NCBI RefSeq assembly: GCF_020172685.1 | Contig: NZ_CP083986.1 | Coordinates: 2,368,292-2,432,291, forward strand | DNA: 64,000 nucleotides | From: [Mycobacterium] nativiensis | Lineage (GTDB): Bacteria > Actinomycetota > Actinomycetes > Mycobacteriales > Mycobacteriaceae | Direction of reading: 5' to 3' | Shown: positions 40,643 to 53,149 of the stretch, piece after piece | Layout: the number at the start of each line of letters is the position of its first letter | How positions within the stretch are numbered: the stretch's first letter is position 1 | Notes under the pieces: generated by a model | Database searches by the model: none | Told to the model about the DNA's origin: nothing | Seen by the model: only the letters and a program-made list of their open reading frames with translations | Position numbers and translations under genes: made by a program

Positions 40643-43006
40643 GTGGCTAACACCTCGAAAACTGTCTCCGGAACCACGCGTGCCAAGTCCGGCCGGCTGA
40701 GCGGCAAATTCTGGAAACTGCTGGGTGCCAGCACCGAGAAGAACCAGAGCCGTTCGATGGCCGAGGTCAATGCGGCCGCCGACTTCGCGAAGAAGGCCGC
40801 CGGGCTCGACGACGACCAGCTGCGCCAGGCCGCGCAACTGCTCAAGCTCAAGGATCTGGCGGACGCCTCGGACATCCCGCAGTTCCTGGCGATCGCCCGC
40901 GAGGCCGCCGAGCGCAGCATCGGAATGCGCCCCTTCGACGTCCAGCTGCAGGGCGCGCTGCGGATGCTGGCAGGCGATGTGGTCGAGATGGCCACCGGTG
41001 AGGGCAAGACACTGGCCGGCGCGATCGCCGCCGCCGGTTACGCCATCGGCGGGCGGCACGTGCACGTCGTCACCATCAACGACTACCTGGCCCGCCGCGA
41101 CGCCGAATGGATGGGGCCGCTGCTGACCGCGATGGGTGTGACCGTCGGATGGATCACCGCCGACTCCAGCTCGGCCGATCGCCGGGCCGCCTACAAGTGC
41201 GATGTCACCTACGCGTCGGTCAACGAGATCGGCTTCGACGTGCTGCGCGACCAGCTGGTCACCGACGTCGACGACCTGGTCTCGCCGAACCCGGACGTGG
41301 CGCTGATCGACGAGGCGGACTCGGTCCTGGTCGACGAGGCGCTGGTGCCGCTGGTACTGGCCGGCACCACGCACCGGGAGACGCCCCGGATGGAGATCGT
41401 CGAGCTGGTCGGTCGGCTCACCCCGGGCACCGACTACGACTCCGATGAGGACCGGCGCAACATCCACCTCACCGAGGTGGGCGCGCGCAAGGTCGAGAAG
41501 GCGCTCGGCGGTATCGACCTGTACTCCGAGGAGCACGTGGTGTCCACGCTGACCGAGGTCAACGTCGCACTGCACGCCCACGTGATGCTGCAGCGCGACG
41601 TGCACTACATCGTCCGTGACGGCAAGGTGCAGTTGATCAACGCCTCGCGCGGCCGGATCGCCGCCCTGCAGCGCTGGCCGGACGGCCTGCAGGCCGCGGT
41701 GGAGGCCAAGGAGGGCATCGAGACCACCGAGACCGGTGAGGTGCTCGACACGATCACCGTCCAGGCGCTGGTCAACCGTTATCCCACGGTGTGCGGCATG
41801 ACCGGGACGGCGTTGGCGGCCGGTGAACAGCTGCGCCAGTTCTACCAACTCGGTGTCTCGCCGATTCCGCCGAACATGCCCAACATCCGCGAGGACGAAT
41901 CCGACCGGGTCTACATCACGGCGGCGGCCAAAAACGACGCCATCGTCGACCACATCGTGGAAGTGCACGCGACCGGCCAGCCGGTGCTGGTCGGAACCCA
42001 CGACGTCGCCGAGTCCGAGGAGCTCTACGAGCGGCTGCGCAAGCGCGGGGTCCCGGCGGTGGTCCTCAACGCCAAGAACGACGCCGAAGAGGCCACGGTG
42101 ATCGCCGAGGCGGGCAAGCTCGGCGTTGTCACCGTCTCCACCCAGATGGCCGGTCGCGGCACCGACATCCGGCTGGGCGGATCCGAAGAGGCGGATCACG
42201 ACGCGATCGTCGAACTGGGCGGTCTGCATGTGATCGGCACCGGACGCCAACACACCGAGCGCCTGGACAACCAGCTGCGCGGCCGGGCCGGCCGCCAGGG
42301 CGACCCGGGATCGTCGGTGTTCTTCTCCAGCTGGGAGGACGACGTCGCGGCGACCAACTTGGAACCCAACAAGATTCCGATGGAAACCGACCTGGAAAGT
42401 GGCGACGGCCGGATCCTGAGCCCCAAGGCCTCCGGGATGCTCGACCACGCGCAGCGCATCGCCGAAGGCAAACTGCTTGACATCCACGCCAACACCTGGC
42501 GGTACAACCAACTGATCGCTCAGCAACGAGCCATCATCGTGGAGCGACGCAACACGCTGCTGTCCACCCCGGCGGCCCGCGAAGAACTCGCCGAGCTGAC
42601 CCCGAAGCGCTACGCCGAACTGGTCGAAGAGCTCGGCGAAGGCGCCGAGGCGAAGCTGGAGAAGATCTGCCGACTGATCATGCTCTACCACCTGGACCGG
42701 GGCTGGGCCGATCACCTGGCGTTCCTGGCCGACATCCGGGAGAGCATCCACCTGCGCGCGTTGGGCCGGCAGAACCCGCTCGACGAATTCCACCGGATGG
42801 CGCTGGACGCGTTCGCCTCGCTGGCCGCCGACGCCATCGAGGCGGCCCAACAGACCCTGGAGACCTCGGACTCGATCGAATCCGAGCCCGGGATCGACCT
42901 GTCCAAGCTGGCGCGGCCCACCTCGACGTGGACATACATGGTCCGGGACAACCCGCTGAGCGACGACACGATGGATGCGCTGAGCCTGCCCGGGATCTTC
43001 CGCTAG
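40643..43006 (+). CDS. secA2: Accessory Sec ATPase SecA2
   Basis: Encodes 787 residues, shorter than SecA1 and lacking its C-terminal linker and zinc-binding region, as is usual for SecA2. GTG 40643 gives [10 protein letters not shown] followed by the conserved [18 protein letters not shown]; frames further upstream are not supported. Motor motifs: MATGEGKT with Lys122, the DEAD-type [10 protein letters not shown], and [13 protein letters not shown] with [15 protein letters not shown] in the second nucleotide-binding fold. It drives export of a subset of proteins, including some without signal peptides, and matters in macrophage infection. The pgsA2 gene follows 9 bases later. Confidence 0.95.
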   Translation: MANTSKTVSGTTRAKSGRLSGKFWKLLGASTEKNQSRSMAEVNAAADFAKKAAGLDDDQLRQAAQLLKLKDLADASDIPQFLAIAREAAERSIGMRPFDVQLQGALRMLAGDVVEMATGEGKTLAGAIAAAGYAIGGRHVHVVTINDYLARRDAEWMGPLLTAMGVTVGWITADSSSADRRAAYKCDVTYASVNEIGFDVLRDQLVTDVDDLVSPNPDVALIDEADSVLVDEALVPLVLAGTTHRETPRMEIVELVGRLTPGTDYDSDEDRRNIHLTEVGARKVEKALGGIDLYSEEHVVSTLTEVNVALHAHVMLQRDVHYIVRDGKVQLINASRGRIAALQRWPDGLQAAVEAKEGIETTETGEVLDTITVQALVNRYPTVCGMTGTALAAGEQLRQFYQLGVSPIPPNMPNIREDESDRVYITAAAKNDAIVDHIVEVHATGQPVLVGTHDVAESEELYERLRKRGVPAVVLNAKNDAEEATVIAEAGKLGVVTVSTQMAGRGTDIRLGGSEEADHDAIVELGGLHVIGTGRQHTERLDNQLRGRAGRQGDPGSSVFFSSWEDDVAATNLEPNKIPMETDLESGDGRILSPKASGMLDHAQRIAEGKLLDIHANTWRYNQLIAQQRAIIVERRNTLLSTPAAREELAELTPKRYAELVEELGEGAEAKLEKICRLIMLYHLDRGWADHLAFLADIRESIHLRALGRQNPLDEFHRMALDAFASLAADAIEAAQQTLETSDSIESEPGIDLSKLARPTSTWTYMVRDNPLSDDTMDALSLPGIFR

Positions 43007-43015
43007 GGGGTCGGA

Positions 43016-43618
43016 ATGCCTGTCGGGTCCGGCTCTGATCGACTCCATGACCGGGTGCTCACGGTGCCCAATGTCGTCAGCCTGGCCCGTCTCGGGCTGA
43101 TCGGCGTCTTCGGATACCTGCTGCTGGTGGCCCGGGCCGACGGTCCCGCGGTGGCGATCCTGATGCTCAGCGGTGCCTCCGACTGGGTCGACGGCAAACT
43201 GGCCCGGCTGCTGGACCAGGCTTCGGCTCTGGGCGCCCTGCTCGACCCGGCGATCGACAGGCTCTACATGGTGGCCGTCCCGGTCGCCTTCGGGCTGCGT
43301 GGCCTGGTGCCGTGGTGGATCATCGGCACGCTGCTGGTACGCGACCTACTGCTGCTCGCGGTGCTGCCGGCGCTGCGCAGCCGGGGACTGACCGCGCTGC
43401 CGGTGACCTACGTCGGCAAGGCCGGTACCTTCGCGCTGATGTCGGCGTTCCCGCTGATCCTGTTGGGGCAGTGGGATGAGCTGTGGAGCCGGGTGGTGGG
43501 CTCGGTCGGCTGGGCCTTCCTGATCTGGGGCCTGGGCATGTACCTGTGGGCGTTCGTGCTGTACCTGATCCAGGCCGCGCTGGTGGTCCGCACAATGCCC
43601 AAGGTCACCGGTGTCTGA
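43016..43618 (+). CDS. pgsA2: CDP-alcohol phosphatidyltransferase PgsA2
   Basis: Encodes 200 residues with AGGGGG upstream. The CDP-alcohol phosphotransferase motif D-x2-DG-x2-AR-x8-G-x3-D-x3-D is complete in [16 protein letters not shown] and the following [10 protein letters not shown]. About five to six membrane helices. It would transfer a phosphatidyl group from CDP-diacylglycerol to an alcohol acceptor; the acceptor for PgsA2 is not established. M. tuberculosis Rv1822 is the syntenic gene. Its end overlaps the next gene by 8 bases. Confidence 0.9.
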   Translation: MPVGSGSDRLHDRVLTVPNVVSLARLGLIGVFGYLLLVARADGPAVAILMLSGASDWVDGKLARLLDQASALGALLDPAIDRLYMVAVPVAFGLRGLVPWWIIGTLLVRDLLLLAVLPALRSRGLTALPVTYVGKAGTFALMSAFPLILLGQWDELWSRVVGSVGWAFLIWGLGMYLWAFVLYLIQAALVVRTMPKVTGV

Positions 43619-44543
43619 ACCGTTTTTCGCACTCAGCGGCTATGACTCCCGTCGGGGCCGGGGCTCGCACGAGGCCGGCCGGCCGCAGACCTTCGCGGTG
43701 CCATCGCTGCTGCGCTCATTGTTGTCCGAGCATCTCGACCCCGGCTATGCCGCGGCGGCCGCCCGGCGTGATCAGCAGCCGCCGGGCACCGCCGCCGGCG
43801 GCCGGGCCGCGGGGTGGGCGTGGGAGGCGCTGGCGGCGCTGCTGATCGCCACGGTGTTCGCGGTGGCGGTCGCCCAGGCCCGATCCGTGGAGCCCGGGGT
43901 GCGCGACGCCCAGCAGGTGCTGGCCGCCAACGTGCGGTCGGCCGAAAGCACGACCGGCAACCTGACCGACAAACGCGACACCCTGACCGATCGTGTCTAC
44001 GACTTGCGCCGGCACCGGCTGGCCGACGACGCGGAGGGCCAACGATTGTTGGCCGGCCTTGACAAGCTCAGCCTGGAGGGCGCCAGCGCTTCGGTGACCG
44101 GGCCGGGTCTGCTCGTCACGGTGACCGATCCGGGCATCGGACGAAATCTCTCCGATGCCTCGAAACAGCGGGTGTCCGGCAGTCAGCAGATCATCTTGGA
44201 TCGTGACCTGCAGCTGGTGGTCAACTCGTTGTGGGCCAGCGGTGCCGAGGCGATCTCGGTCGGCGACGTCCGAATCGGTCCCAACGTGACGATTCGGCAG
44301 GCCGGCGGCGCGATTCTGGTCGACAACAAGCCGATCAGCAGTCCCTACTCGGTGCGCGCCATCGGACCGCCGGCAGAGTTGCGCGACGCCTTCGACCGGA
44401 CCCCCGGGCTGTATCGGCTGCGCCTGCTGGAGATGTCCTACGGGGTGGGCGTGCGGGTCGATGGCCGCAGCGGCCCCGACCTGGTGTTGCCGGCCGGAGC
44501 GGTACGCGATATCCGGTATGCCAAACAGATCGGGGCCTCATAA
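43611..44543 (+). CDS. DUF881 membrane-anchored protein (Rv1823-like)
   Basis: Encodes 310 residues from GTG 43611, inside the end of pgsA2. One membrane helix lies at about residues 70-90 ([19 protein letters not shown]), then a coiled-coil ([20 protein letters not shown]) and a DUF881 extracytoplasmic domain ([32 protein letters not shown]). DUF881 proteins occur in pairs in actinobacteria, flanking a DUF1290 protein, close to garA and gcvH. Their function is unknown; a link to cell envelope or division is suspected from the neighbourhood. Confidence 0.85.
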   Translation: MSEPFFALSGYDSRRGRGSHEAGRPQTFAVPSLLRSLLSEHLDPGYAAAAARRDQQPPGTAAGGRAAGWAWEALAALLIATVFAVAVAQARSVEPGVRDAQQVLAANVRSAESTTGNLTDKRDTLTDRVYDLRRHRLADDAEGQRLLAGLDKLSLEGASASVTGPGLLVTVTDPGIGRNLSDASKQRVSGSQQIILDRDLQLVVNSLWASGAEAISVGDVRIGPNVTIRQAGGAILVDNKPISSPYSVRAIGPPAELRDAFDRTPGLYRLRLLEMSYGVGVRVDGRSGPDLVLPAGAVRDIRYAKQIGAS

Positions 44544-44607
44544 CGCAGGCTTGCGTTGGGAGCCATGGGAAGTATCAGAGGTCAGGGGAGACCGGAATGA
44601 GTAGTGG

Positions 44608-44940
44608 ATGATCGGGATCGTCGCGCTGATTGCCGGCATCGTGCTGGGTCTGGTGCTGCATCCGAGCGTGCCCGAGGTGGTTCAGCCGTATCTGCCGATC
44701 GCTGTGGTGGCGGCACTGGATGCGGTGTTCGGCGGCCTGCGCGCCTACCTGGAGCGGATCTTCGACGCGAAGGTGTTCGTCGTGTCGTTCGTGTTCAACG
44801 TGCTGGTCGCCGCGCTGATCGTCTACGTCGGCGATCAGTTGGGGGTCGGCACCCAGTTGTCCACCGCGATCATCGTGGTTCTGGGCATCCGCATCTTCGG
44901 TAACGCGGCGGCGCTGCGGCGACGACTGTTCGGGGCCTGA
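44608..44940 (+). CDS. DUF1290 small membrane protein (Rv1824-like)
   Basis: Encodes 110 residues with three membrane helices (MIGIVALIAGIVLGLVL, the segment around VVAALDAVFGG, and VVSFVFNVLVAALIVYVG), the Sbp/DUF1290 pattern. ATG 44608 is chosen because it gives the family N terminus. The five-codon frame ATGAGTAGTGGATGA just upstream ends on the start (ATGA overlap) and may load ribosomes. It stands between two DUF881 genes, as in other mycobacteria. Function unknown. Confidence 0.8.
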   Translation: MIGIVALIAGIVLGLVLHPSVPEVVQPYLPIAVVAALDAVFGGLRAYLERIFDAKVFVVSFVFNVLVAALIVYVGDQLGVGTQLSTAIIVVLGIRIFGNAAALRRRLFGA

Positions 44941-44944
44941 GGCG

Positions 44945-45730
44945 ATGGGCAGCGAACCGGAGCCGCACGGCCGGCACGAGCTTCCCGAGGGCAGTGACGG
45001 CACCTCGAGGCGGCCTGGCCTGTTCGGGGCCGGAGGGGGCCGTTCCGGTCCGCTGTTCGGTGTGCTGGCGATGCTGCTGTGCCTGCTGCTGGGGGTCGCG
45101 ATCGTCACCCAGGTGCGCCAGACCGAGTCCGGCGACGCGCTGGAGACGGCCCGGCCCGCCGATCTGCTGGTGCTGCTGGACTCGCTGCGCCAGCGCGAAG
45201 CCGTGCTGGGCACCGAGGTCGCCGAACTGCAGCAGACCCTCAACGCGCTGCAGGAGTCCGGCAGCAGCGACCAGACAGCCATCGAGAACGCCCAGGCCCG
45301 CCTGGCGGCCCTGTCGATCATGATCGGCACCGTGGGCGCGGTCGGGCCTGGTGTGGTGATCACCGTCGACGATCCGGCCCTCGGCGTCGCGCCGGAGACG
45401 ATGCTCGACGTGATCAACGAGCTGCGGGCGGCCGGAGCCGAGGCGATGGAGGTCCGCGACGGCACCAGAGCGGTGCGGATCGGCGTGGACTCCTGGGTTG
45501 CCGGAACCCCCGGCGCGCTGGAATTCGACGGGACGGCCTTGACTCCGCCGTATTCGGTTCTGGCCATTGGCGATCCACCGACACTCGCCGCGGCGATGAA
45601 CATTCCCGGCGGCGCCGTCGACAGCGTCAAGCGCCTCGGCGGCACCATGGGAGTGCAGCAGGCCGACCACGTGGAGGTGACCGTGTTGCGGCAACCGAAA
45701 GCCCGCCAATACGCTCAGCCTGTCAAGTGA
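44945..45730 (+). CDS. DUF881 membrane-anchored protein (Rv1825-like)
   Basis: Encodes 261 residues. One membrane helix at about residues 37-57 (LFGVLAMLLCLLLGVAIV), a coiled-coil (LLDSLRQREAVLGTEVAELQ) and a DUF881 domain (GPGVVITVDDPALG, VINELRAAGAEAMEVRDG). It is the second DUF881 paralogue of the block and may form an envelope complex with the first and with the DUF1290 protein. A 27-base gap leads to gcvH. Confidence 0.85.
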   Translation: MGSEPEPHGRHELPEGSDGTSRRPGLFGAGGGRSGPLFGVLAMLLCLLLGVAIVTQVRQTESGDALETARPADLLVLLDSLRQREAVLGTEVAELQQTLNALQESGSSDQTAIENAQARLAALSIMIGTVGAVGPGVVITVDDPALGVAPETMLDVINELRAAGAEAMEVRDGTRAVRIGVDSWVAGTPGALEFDGTALTPPYSVLAIGDPPTLAAAMNIPGGAVDSVKRLGGTMGVQQADHVEVTVLRQPKARQYAQPVK

Positions 45731-45757
45731 CCCGACAGCACAAGGAGCACGATCACC

Positions 45758-46162
45758 GTGAGCGACGTTCCATCGGACCTCTACTACACCACTGAGCACG
45801 AGTGGGTTCGGCGCACCGGCGGTGACACCGTCCGGATCGGGATCACCGACTTCGCGCAGTCGGCGTTGGGTGACGTCGTCTTCGTGCAGCTGCCCGACGC
45901 GGGCGCCGAGCTGACCGCCGGCGACGCCTTCGGCGAGGTGGAGTCCACCAAGTCCGTCTCGGACCTGTTTGCGCCGATCTCGGCGAAAGTGGTTGCCGTC
46001 AACGCCGATCTGGATGCCAGCCCGCAGCTGGTCAACTCCGACCCCTACGGCGCCGGCTGGCTGCTGGACCTTCAGGTGGCGGGCGGCGACTCAGAGGCGT
46101 TGGATCAGAGCCTTTCCGGCTTGCTGACCGCCGACGCCTACCGCGCGACGCTGGCCGAGTGA
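45758..46162 (+). CDS. gcvH: Glycine cleavage system H protein
   Basis: Encodes 134 residues, as usual for GcvH. The lipoyl-attachment Lys65 lies in [15 protein letters not shown]. It carries the aminomethyl group from GcvP to GcvT and the dihydrolipoyl group to Lpd in glycine cleavage. GTG 45758 is preceded by AAGGAG. The P protein gene lies 3 kb downstream behind a glycine riboswitch; gcvT is not in this window. Confidence 0.95.
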   Translation: MSDVPSDLYYTTEHEWVRRTGGDTVRIGITDFAQSALGDVVFVQLPDAGAELTAGDAFGEVESTKSVSDLFAPISAKVVAVNADLDASPQLVNSDPYGAGWLLDLQVAGGDSEALDQSLSGLLTADAYRATLAE

Positions 46163-46337
46163 CGATTGCTAGCCTGCCTGCCGGGATACGCCGGGTATTC
46201 GCAGACACGATCCCGCGGTGCGGGGCACATTTTCGACCGCTGCGCGGTACGGTCGACTCAACGGTCGCGGGTGTCCCGCGATGGATTCCCGGCGGATGTG
46301 ACCAGGTAGCAGGACAGTGGCCAGTGAGGAGCAGCGG

Positions 46338-46811
46338 GTGACGGAGAAGGACAACGACCAGGTAGGCGACGAGGTCACTGTGGAGACGACCTCGGTCTTT
46401 CGCGCTGATTTCCTGAGCGAACTCGACGCCCCCGCGCAGGCGGGCGGCGAGGGCTTGACCTCGGGAGTCGAGGGACTGCCCGCGGGGTCGGCGCTGCTGG
46501 TCGTCAAGCGGGGTCCCAACGCCGGCTCGCGTTTCCTGCTCGATCAAACAGTCACCGCGGCCGGACGGCACCCCGACAGCGACATCTTCCTCGACGATGT
46601 CACCGTCAGCCGCCGTCACGCCGAGTTCCGGCTGGAGGGCAACGAATTTCAGGTCGTCGACGTCGGCAGCCTCAACGGCACCTACGTCAACCGGGAGCCG
46701 GTCGACTCGGCGATCTTGGTCAACGGCGACGAGGTCCAGGTCGGCAAGTTCCGCCTGGTGTTCCTGACCGGCCCGAAGTCGGGTGAGGCTGAGGCCGGGC
46801 CGGGCAGCTAG
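46338..46811 (+). CDS. garA: FHA-domain metabolic regulator GarA
   Basis: Encodes 157 residues. GTG 46338 is chosen because GAGGAG lies 7 bases before it; GTG 46317 in frame has no such site. The N-terminal phospho-acceptor motif [10 protein letters not shown] is intact, with Thr17 and Thr18 matching the PknG and PknB targets. The FHA domain (about residues 50-145) has GRHPDSD, SRRH and NGT. Unphosphorylated GarA binds and inhibits 2-oxoglutarate dehydrogenase and NAD-glutamate dehydrogenase and activates glutamate synthase; phosphorylation makes it fold on itself. It sits between gcvH and a MerR gene; its stop overlaps the next start by one base. Confidence 0.95.
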   Translation: MTEKDNDQVGDEVTVETTSVFRADFLSELDAPAQAGGEGLTSGVEGLPAGSALLVVKRGPNAGSRFLLDQTVTAAGRHPDSDIFLDDVTVSRRHAEFRLEGNEFQVVDVGSLNGTYVNREPVDSAILVNGDEVQVGKFRLVFLTGPKSGEAEAGPGS

Positions 46812-47548
46812 TGAGCGCGCCTGACAGCCCTGAACTGGCCGGGATGTCGATCGGAGCGGTGCTGGATCTGCTGCGGCCGGATTTTCCCGATGTCACGATC
46901 TCCAAGATTCGCTTCCTGGAGACCGAGGGGCTGGTGACGCCGCAGCGGGCGGCGTCGGGCTACCGCCGATTCAGTGCCTATGACTGTGCCCGGCTGCGTT
47001 TCGTACTGACCGCGCAACGCGACCAGTACCTGCCGCTGAAGGTCATCAAGGCACGGTTGGACGCGGAACCGGATGGGGCGCTCCCGGTGAGCGAGTCGCC
47101 CTACCCGGTGCCGCGGTTGGTGGCCGCCGTCGGCGAGGACGCCCACAACGGCGCACCGGGTCCGATACCGCCCAGGCAGGTCCGGCTGAGCCGGGAGGAC
47201 GTGCTGGACCGCTCTGGCGCCGACGACGCGTTGCTGGTGGCGTTGGTCAGATCCGGGGTGATCATCGCCGGGCCGGGTGGCTTCTTCGACGAGCAGGCCG
47301 TGGTCATATTGCAGTGCGCGCAGGGGCTGGCCGACTTCGGCGTCGAGCCGCGCCACCTGCGGCCGTTCCGCTCGGCGGCCGACCGGCAGGCCGACCTGGT
47401 CGCCCAGATCGCCGGACCGATGGTCAAGGGCGGCAAGGCCGGCGCACGTGACCGTGCTGACGACCTGGCACGCGAGGTAGCCGCACTGGCGATCGCGTTG
47501 CACACTGCACTGCTCAAGTCGGCGGTACACGACGTACTGCACGGCTGA
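46811..47548 (+). CDS. MerR-family regulator (Rv1828-like)
   Basis: Encodes 245 residues from GTG overlapping the garA stop. The N-terminal winged helix reads [20 protein letters not shown], then [10 protein letters not shown] and [17 protein letters not shown]. The C-terminal region (residues 120-245) is helical and is not a known metal-binding domain. M. tuberculosis Rv1828 has the same length and place. It probably regulates genes of this locus or envelope genes; the ligand is unknown. Confidence 0.88.
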   Translation: MSAPDSPELAGMSIGAVLDLLRPDFPDVTISKIRFLETEGLVTPQRAASGYRRFSAYDCARLRFVLTAQRDQYLPLKVIKARLDAEPDGALPVSESPYPVPRLVAAVGEDAHNGAPGPIPPRQVRLSREDVLDRSGADDALLVALVRSGVIIAGPGGFFDEQAVVILQCAQGLADFGVEPRHLRPFRSAADRQADLVAQIAGPMVKGGKAGARDRADDLAREVAALAIALHTALLKSAVHDVLHG

Positions 47549-47655
47549 GGACTAGACTTCGGCTCGGCGGGGCGTGGTGGGGCAATCGGTTGTCCGACCG
47601 GGTTTTGCAAGGCGTCGGACTCGGACACAAAGCACATGCGGAGGGCTGACCGGAG

Positions 47656-48150
47656 ATGGGTGAAGTACGCGTAGTCGGCATTCGCGTCGAGCAGCCGCAG
47701 AACCAGCCGGTGCTGCTGCTGCGTGAAGCCAACGGCGATCGTTACCTCCCGATCTGGATCGGGCAGGCCGAGGCCGCCGCCATCGCCCTGGAACAACAGG
47801 GTGTGGAGCCGGCCCGGCCCCTGACCCACGATCTGATTCGTGATCTCATTGCCGCGCTCGGACATTCGCTCAAGGAAGTTCGAATCGTCGACCTGCAGGA
47901 AGGCACGTTCTACGCCGACCTGATCTTCGATCGTGACATCACAGTGTCGGCACGCCCGTCGGACTCGGTGGCGATCGCGCTGCGGGTCGGGGTGCCGATC
48001 TACGTCGAGGAGTCGGTACTGGCAGAGGCGGGGCTGCTGATCCCCGATGAGAACGACGACGAGGGCTCCGGAGCGGTGCGCGAAGACGAGGTGGAGAAGT
48101 TCAAGGAGTTTCTCGATAGCGTGTCGCCGGACGATTTCAAAGCAACCTGA
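47656..48150 (+). CDS. Bifunctional nuclease-fold (BFN/DUF151) protein (Rv1829-like)
   Basis: Encodes 164 residues. The BFN domain covers residues 1-135, with LLLREANGDRYLPIWIGQAE, LTHDLIRDLIAALGH and ARPSDSVAIALRVGVPIYV, all well conserved. The acidic tail is typical. Homologues are widespread; a nuclease role has been reported for plant relatives, but the bacterial role is unsettled. It lies between the two MerR genes, in the order of M. tuberculosis. Confidence 0.85.
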   Translation: MGEVRVVGIRVEQPQNQPVLLLREANGDRYLPIWIGQAEAAAIALEQQGVEPARPLTHDLIRDLIAALGHSLKEVRIVDLQEGTFYADLIFDRDITVSARPSDSVAIALRVGVPIYVEESVLAEAGLLIPDENDDEGSGAVREDEVEKFKEFLDSVSPDDFKAT

Positions 48151-48298
48151 CTCGGCGCGGCGGCCTCAGCCCCGTCACAGATGCGTCTCATCTCCGAGTG
48201 GTCATGACGACACGCCCATCCGAAAGCAGGACGCGCAAAACGCGGACCCCATACTTGACACCACGGCGGGAACAACTGCACGGCAGCCCGCCGCAGCG

Positions 48299-48304
48299 TA
48301 TGCT
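48299..48304 (+). promoter_or_regulatory. Possible -10 element (TATGCT) upstream of the second MerR gene
   Basis: TATGCT fits TAnnnT and lies about 78 bases before the GTG start, in a 230-base gap that otherwise shows no gene. TTGACA at 48255 is too far upstream to pair with it. Confidence 0.25.
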
Positions 48305-48381
48305 CACACCAACTCGGGCAAGAGCAAACGCGGCCACCGGCCAGCCAGTGGCAACGAACGCGATCGGCGAGAGGAAGCAGC

Positions 48382-49020
<639 letters not shown>

Positions 49021-49085
49021 TCCGGAGTTCCCGCGGGAGTGCGGGGCAGCGCGTCCGAGTAGACTGGTCGGCGCATCGCACCCGC

Positions 49086-49290
49086 AGCGGGAGAGTCTCG
49101 TGGCAGCCAGCCACGGGCGCCGAAGGAGCAATACCTCTCCGTCAACCTCTCAGGCCCATGGACCGCCCGGGACATTGATGCCTCTGGAAAGCGGTGCCAT
49201 GTGCACCCGCCGATGGGGAAAGGCTCCGGCGCCGACTGGCGGTGCGGGCCGAAACTCTCAGGCGCCCGGCGCAGGGTGAAGACAGAGGGG
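49086..49290 (+). promoter_or_regulatory. Tandem glycine riboswitch upstream of gcvP
   Basis: Two glycine aptamers follow one another. Aptamer 1 (about 49086-49176) has GGGAGAG, CGCCGAAGGAGCAA, ACCTCTCAGGC and GGACCG. Aptamer 2 (49181-49290) has CCTCTGGAAAG, CGCCGATGGGG, AAACTCTCAGGC and the closing CAGAGGGG, which pairs with CCTCTG as its P1. The short linker and the order are those of cooperative glycine riboswitches that switch on glycine cleavage genes. The 3' end of P1 runs into the gcvP ribosome site. Confidence 0.92.
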
Positions 49291-49305
49291 GAGGGCCGAC
49301 CGTAG

Positions 49306-52179
<2,874 letters not shown>

Positions 52180-52182
<3 letters not shown>

Positions 52183-52228
52183 GCCCGGCTGGGATCGGGT
52201 GCGGTCGCGCCGGGCTCAGAGCCCGGCG
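52180..52228. terminator. Bidirectional terminator with three pairing arms
   Basis: TGAGCCCGGC (52180-52189) pairs with GCCGGGCTCA (52209-52218). The same middle arm also forms a perfect 21-base palindrome with 52218-52228 (CGCCGGGCTC-A-GAGCCCGGCG). Either pairing forms a strong hairpin, one for the gcvP transcript and one covering the 3' end of the convergent gene. The dyads include both stop codons. Confidence 0.65.
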
Positions 52229-52812
52229 AGGCCGTCGAAGAACCCGTTCAACCCGTCCATCGCGTCCTGGAACCCGGTGGACAGCCCGGTGCCCATGTCG
52301 TTGATGCCGGCGACCATGATCTGGAACTGATCCGACAGATCGTTGCCGAGCACGTTGAGGATGTTGCACAAGCTGGGGACCAACTCGCCGGTGGTGGGAT
52401 CGGTGTCCATGTTCTCGGCGAACTGCCACATCTGCGCCCAGAAGCCCTGCTCCCACTGGTCCAGATTCGCGCCCAGGCTGCTGAAGCTCGCGCCCAGATT
52501 CGACCAGTCGAGGTCGGCGAGCGACGAATTGGCAACCTCATTCAGGCTGGTGAACTGCTGGCCCAGTACATCGGGGATGTACTGGGCGAACCGGCCGATG
52601 AGCTCATTGACCTCACCCATTTCGGTGGCGAACTGTCCCAGTCCGAGGAAATCGCCGGGCTCCGGGGTCGATAGCGCGGTGAGTTCGATCGCGGTGGGTT
52701 CCGGGGCTCCCGGGGTAGGCGGTGCGATCAAGCCGGTGGTTGTCACGAACCCGGTCCAGAGCAGTGCGATTCCCGCGATCGCCTCGACGCGAGTTGCCGG
52801 CAGTCCAATCAT
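52216..52812 (-). CDS. Exported protein of unknown function (mycobacterial)
   Basis: Encodes 198 residues with GGGGGG before ATG 52812. The N terminus (VEAIAGIALLWTGFVTTTG) is a signal peptide or anchor. The mature part is acidic and rich in Asn, Leu, Gly and Phe, with helical stretches such as GQFATEMGEVNELIGRFAQY and LDQWEQGFWAQMWQFAENMD; the end repeats NGFFDGLAGL. It has one Cys only. I do not recognise a domain. It looks like a secreted or cell-wall-associated helical protein. Confidence 0.7.
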   Translation of the reverse strand: MIGLPATRVEAIAGIALLWTGFVTTTGLIAPPTPGAPEPTAIELTALSTPEPGDFLGLGQFATEMGEVNELIGRFAQYIPDVLGQQFTSLNEVANSSLADLDWSNLGASFSSLGANLDQWEQGFWAQMWQFAENMDTDPTTGELVPSLCNILNVLGNDLSDQFQIMVAGINDMGTGLSTGFQDAMDGLNGFFDGLAGL

Positions 52813-53149
52813 CGAATTCCCCCCAAAAAATGTTGAGCCCCCACTCAGTTACGAGGGAGAACCTACACGGGCGCAGCGGTGTCCGGGAAGCCAGGTGGCG
52901 GACGAATGCGACCGTCCACCACGCCGGCCCAAGTGTGCGCCGGCCCGGGGAGAATGACCGGGAAACAGCTGTTCGGGGCCCTATCGAGTGAGCTATGTGA
53001 ACGTTGTTTCCGCCGTGGACGAGAAGTTCGAAAAAATCGACACCTGTCCAGAACGCGAGAACGCAAAATCAGTTAAATCTCATGTAAAGCCGAAAAAAGG
53101 CTTATGGTGACCTCATCCCAACCGTGGTGGAGATCACAAAGGAGAGATC
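52813..53149. other. Divergent intergenic region between two exported-protein genes
   Basis: No gene is supported. The right half is AT-rich. AAGCC-gaaaaaa-GGCTT at 53087-53103 is a small hairpin in the leader of the downstream gene, and TTAAAT near 53073 may belong to its promoter. AAAGGAGAG lies just before ATG 53150. Confidence 0.4.

Noticed and set aside
40516..41007. N-terminal extension of BacA
   Set aside because: It would read antisense through the start of secA2; GTG 40515 has AAGGAG and yields the family's usual length.
40580..43048. 822-codon open frame antisense to secA2
   Set aside because: Antisense shadow; the product has no recognisable motifs and secA2 is certain.
48255..48304. 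TTGACA and TATGCT as a paired promoter
   Set aside because: The spacing of 38 bases is too long for one sigma-70-type promoter; only the -10-like element is kept as a weak candidate.
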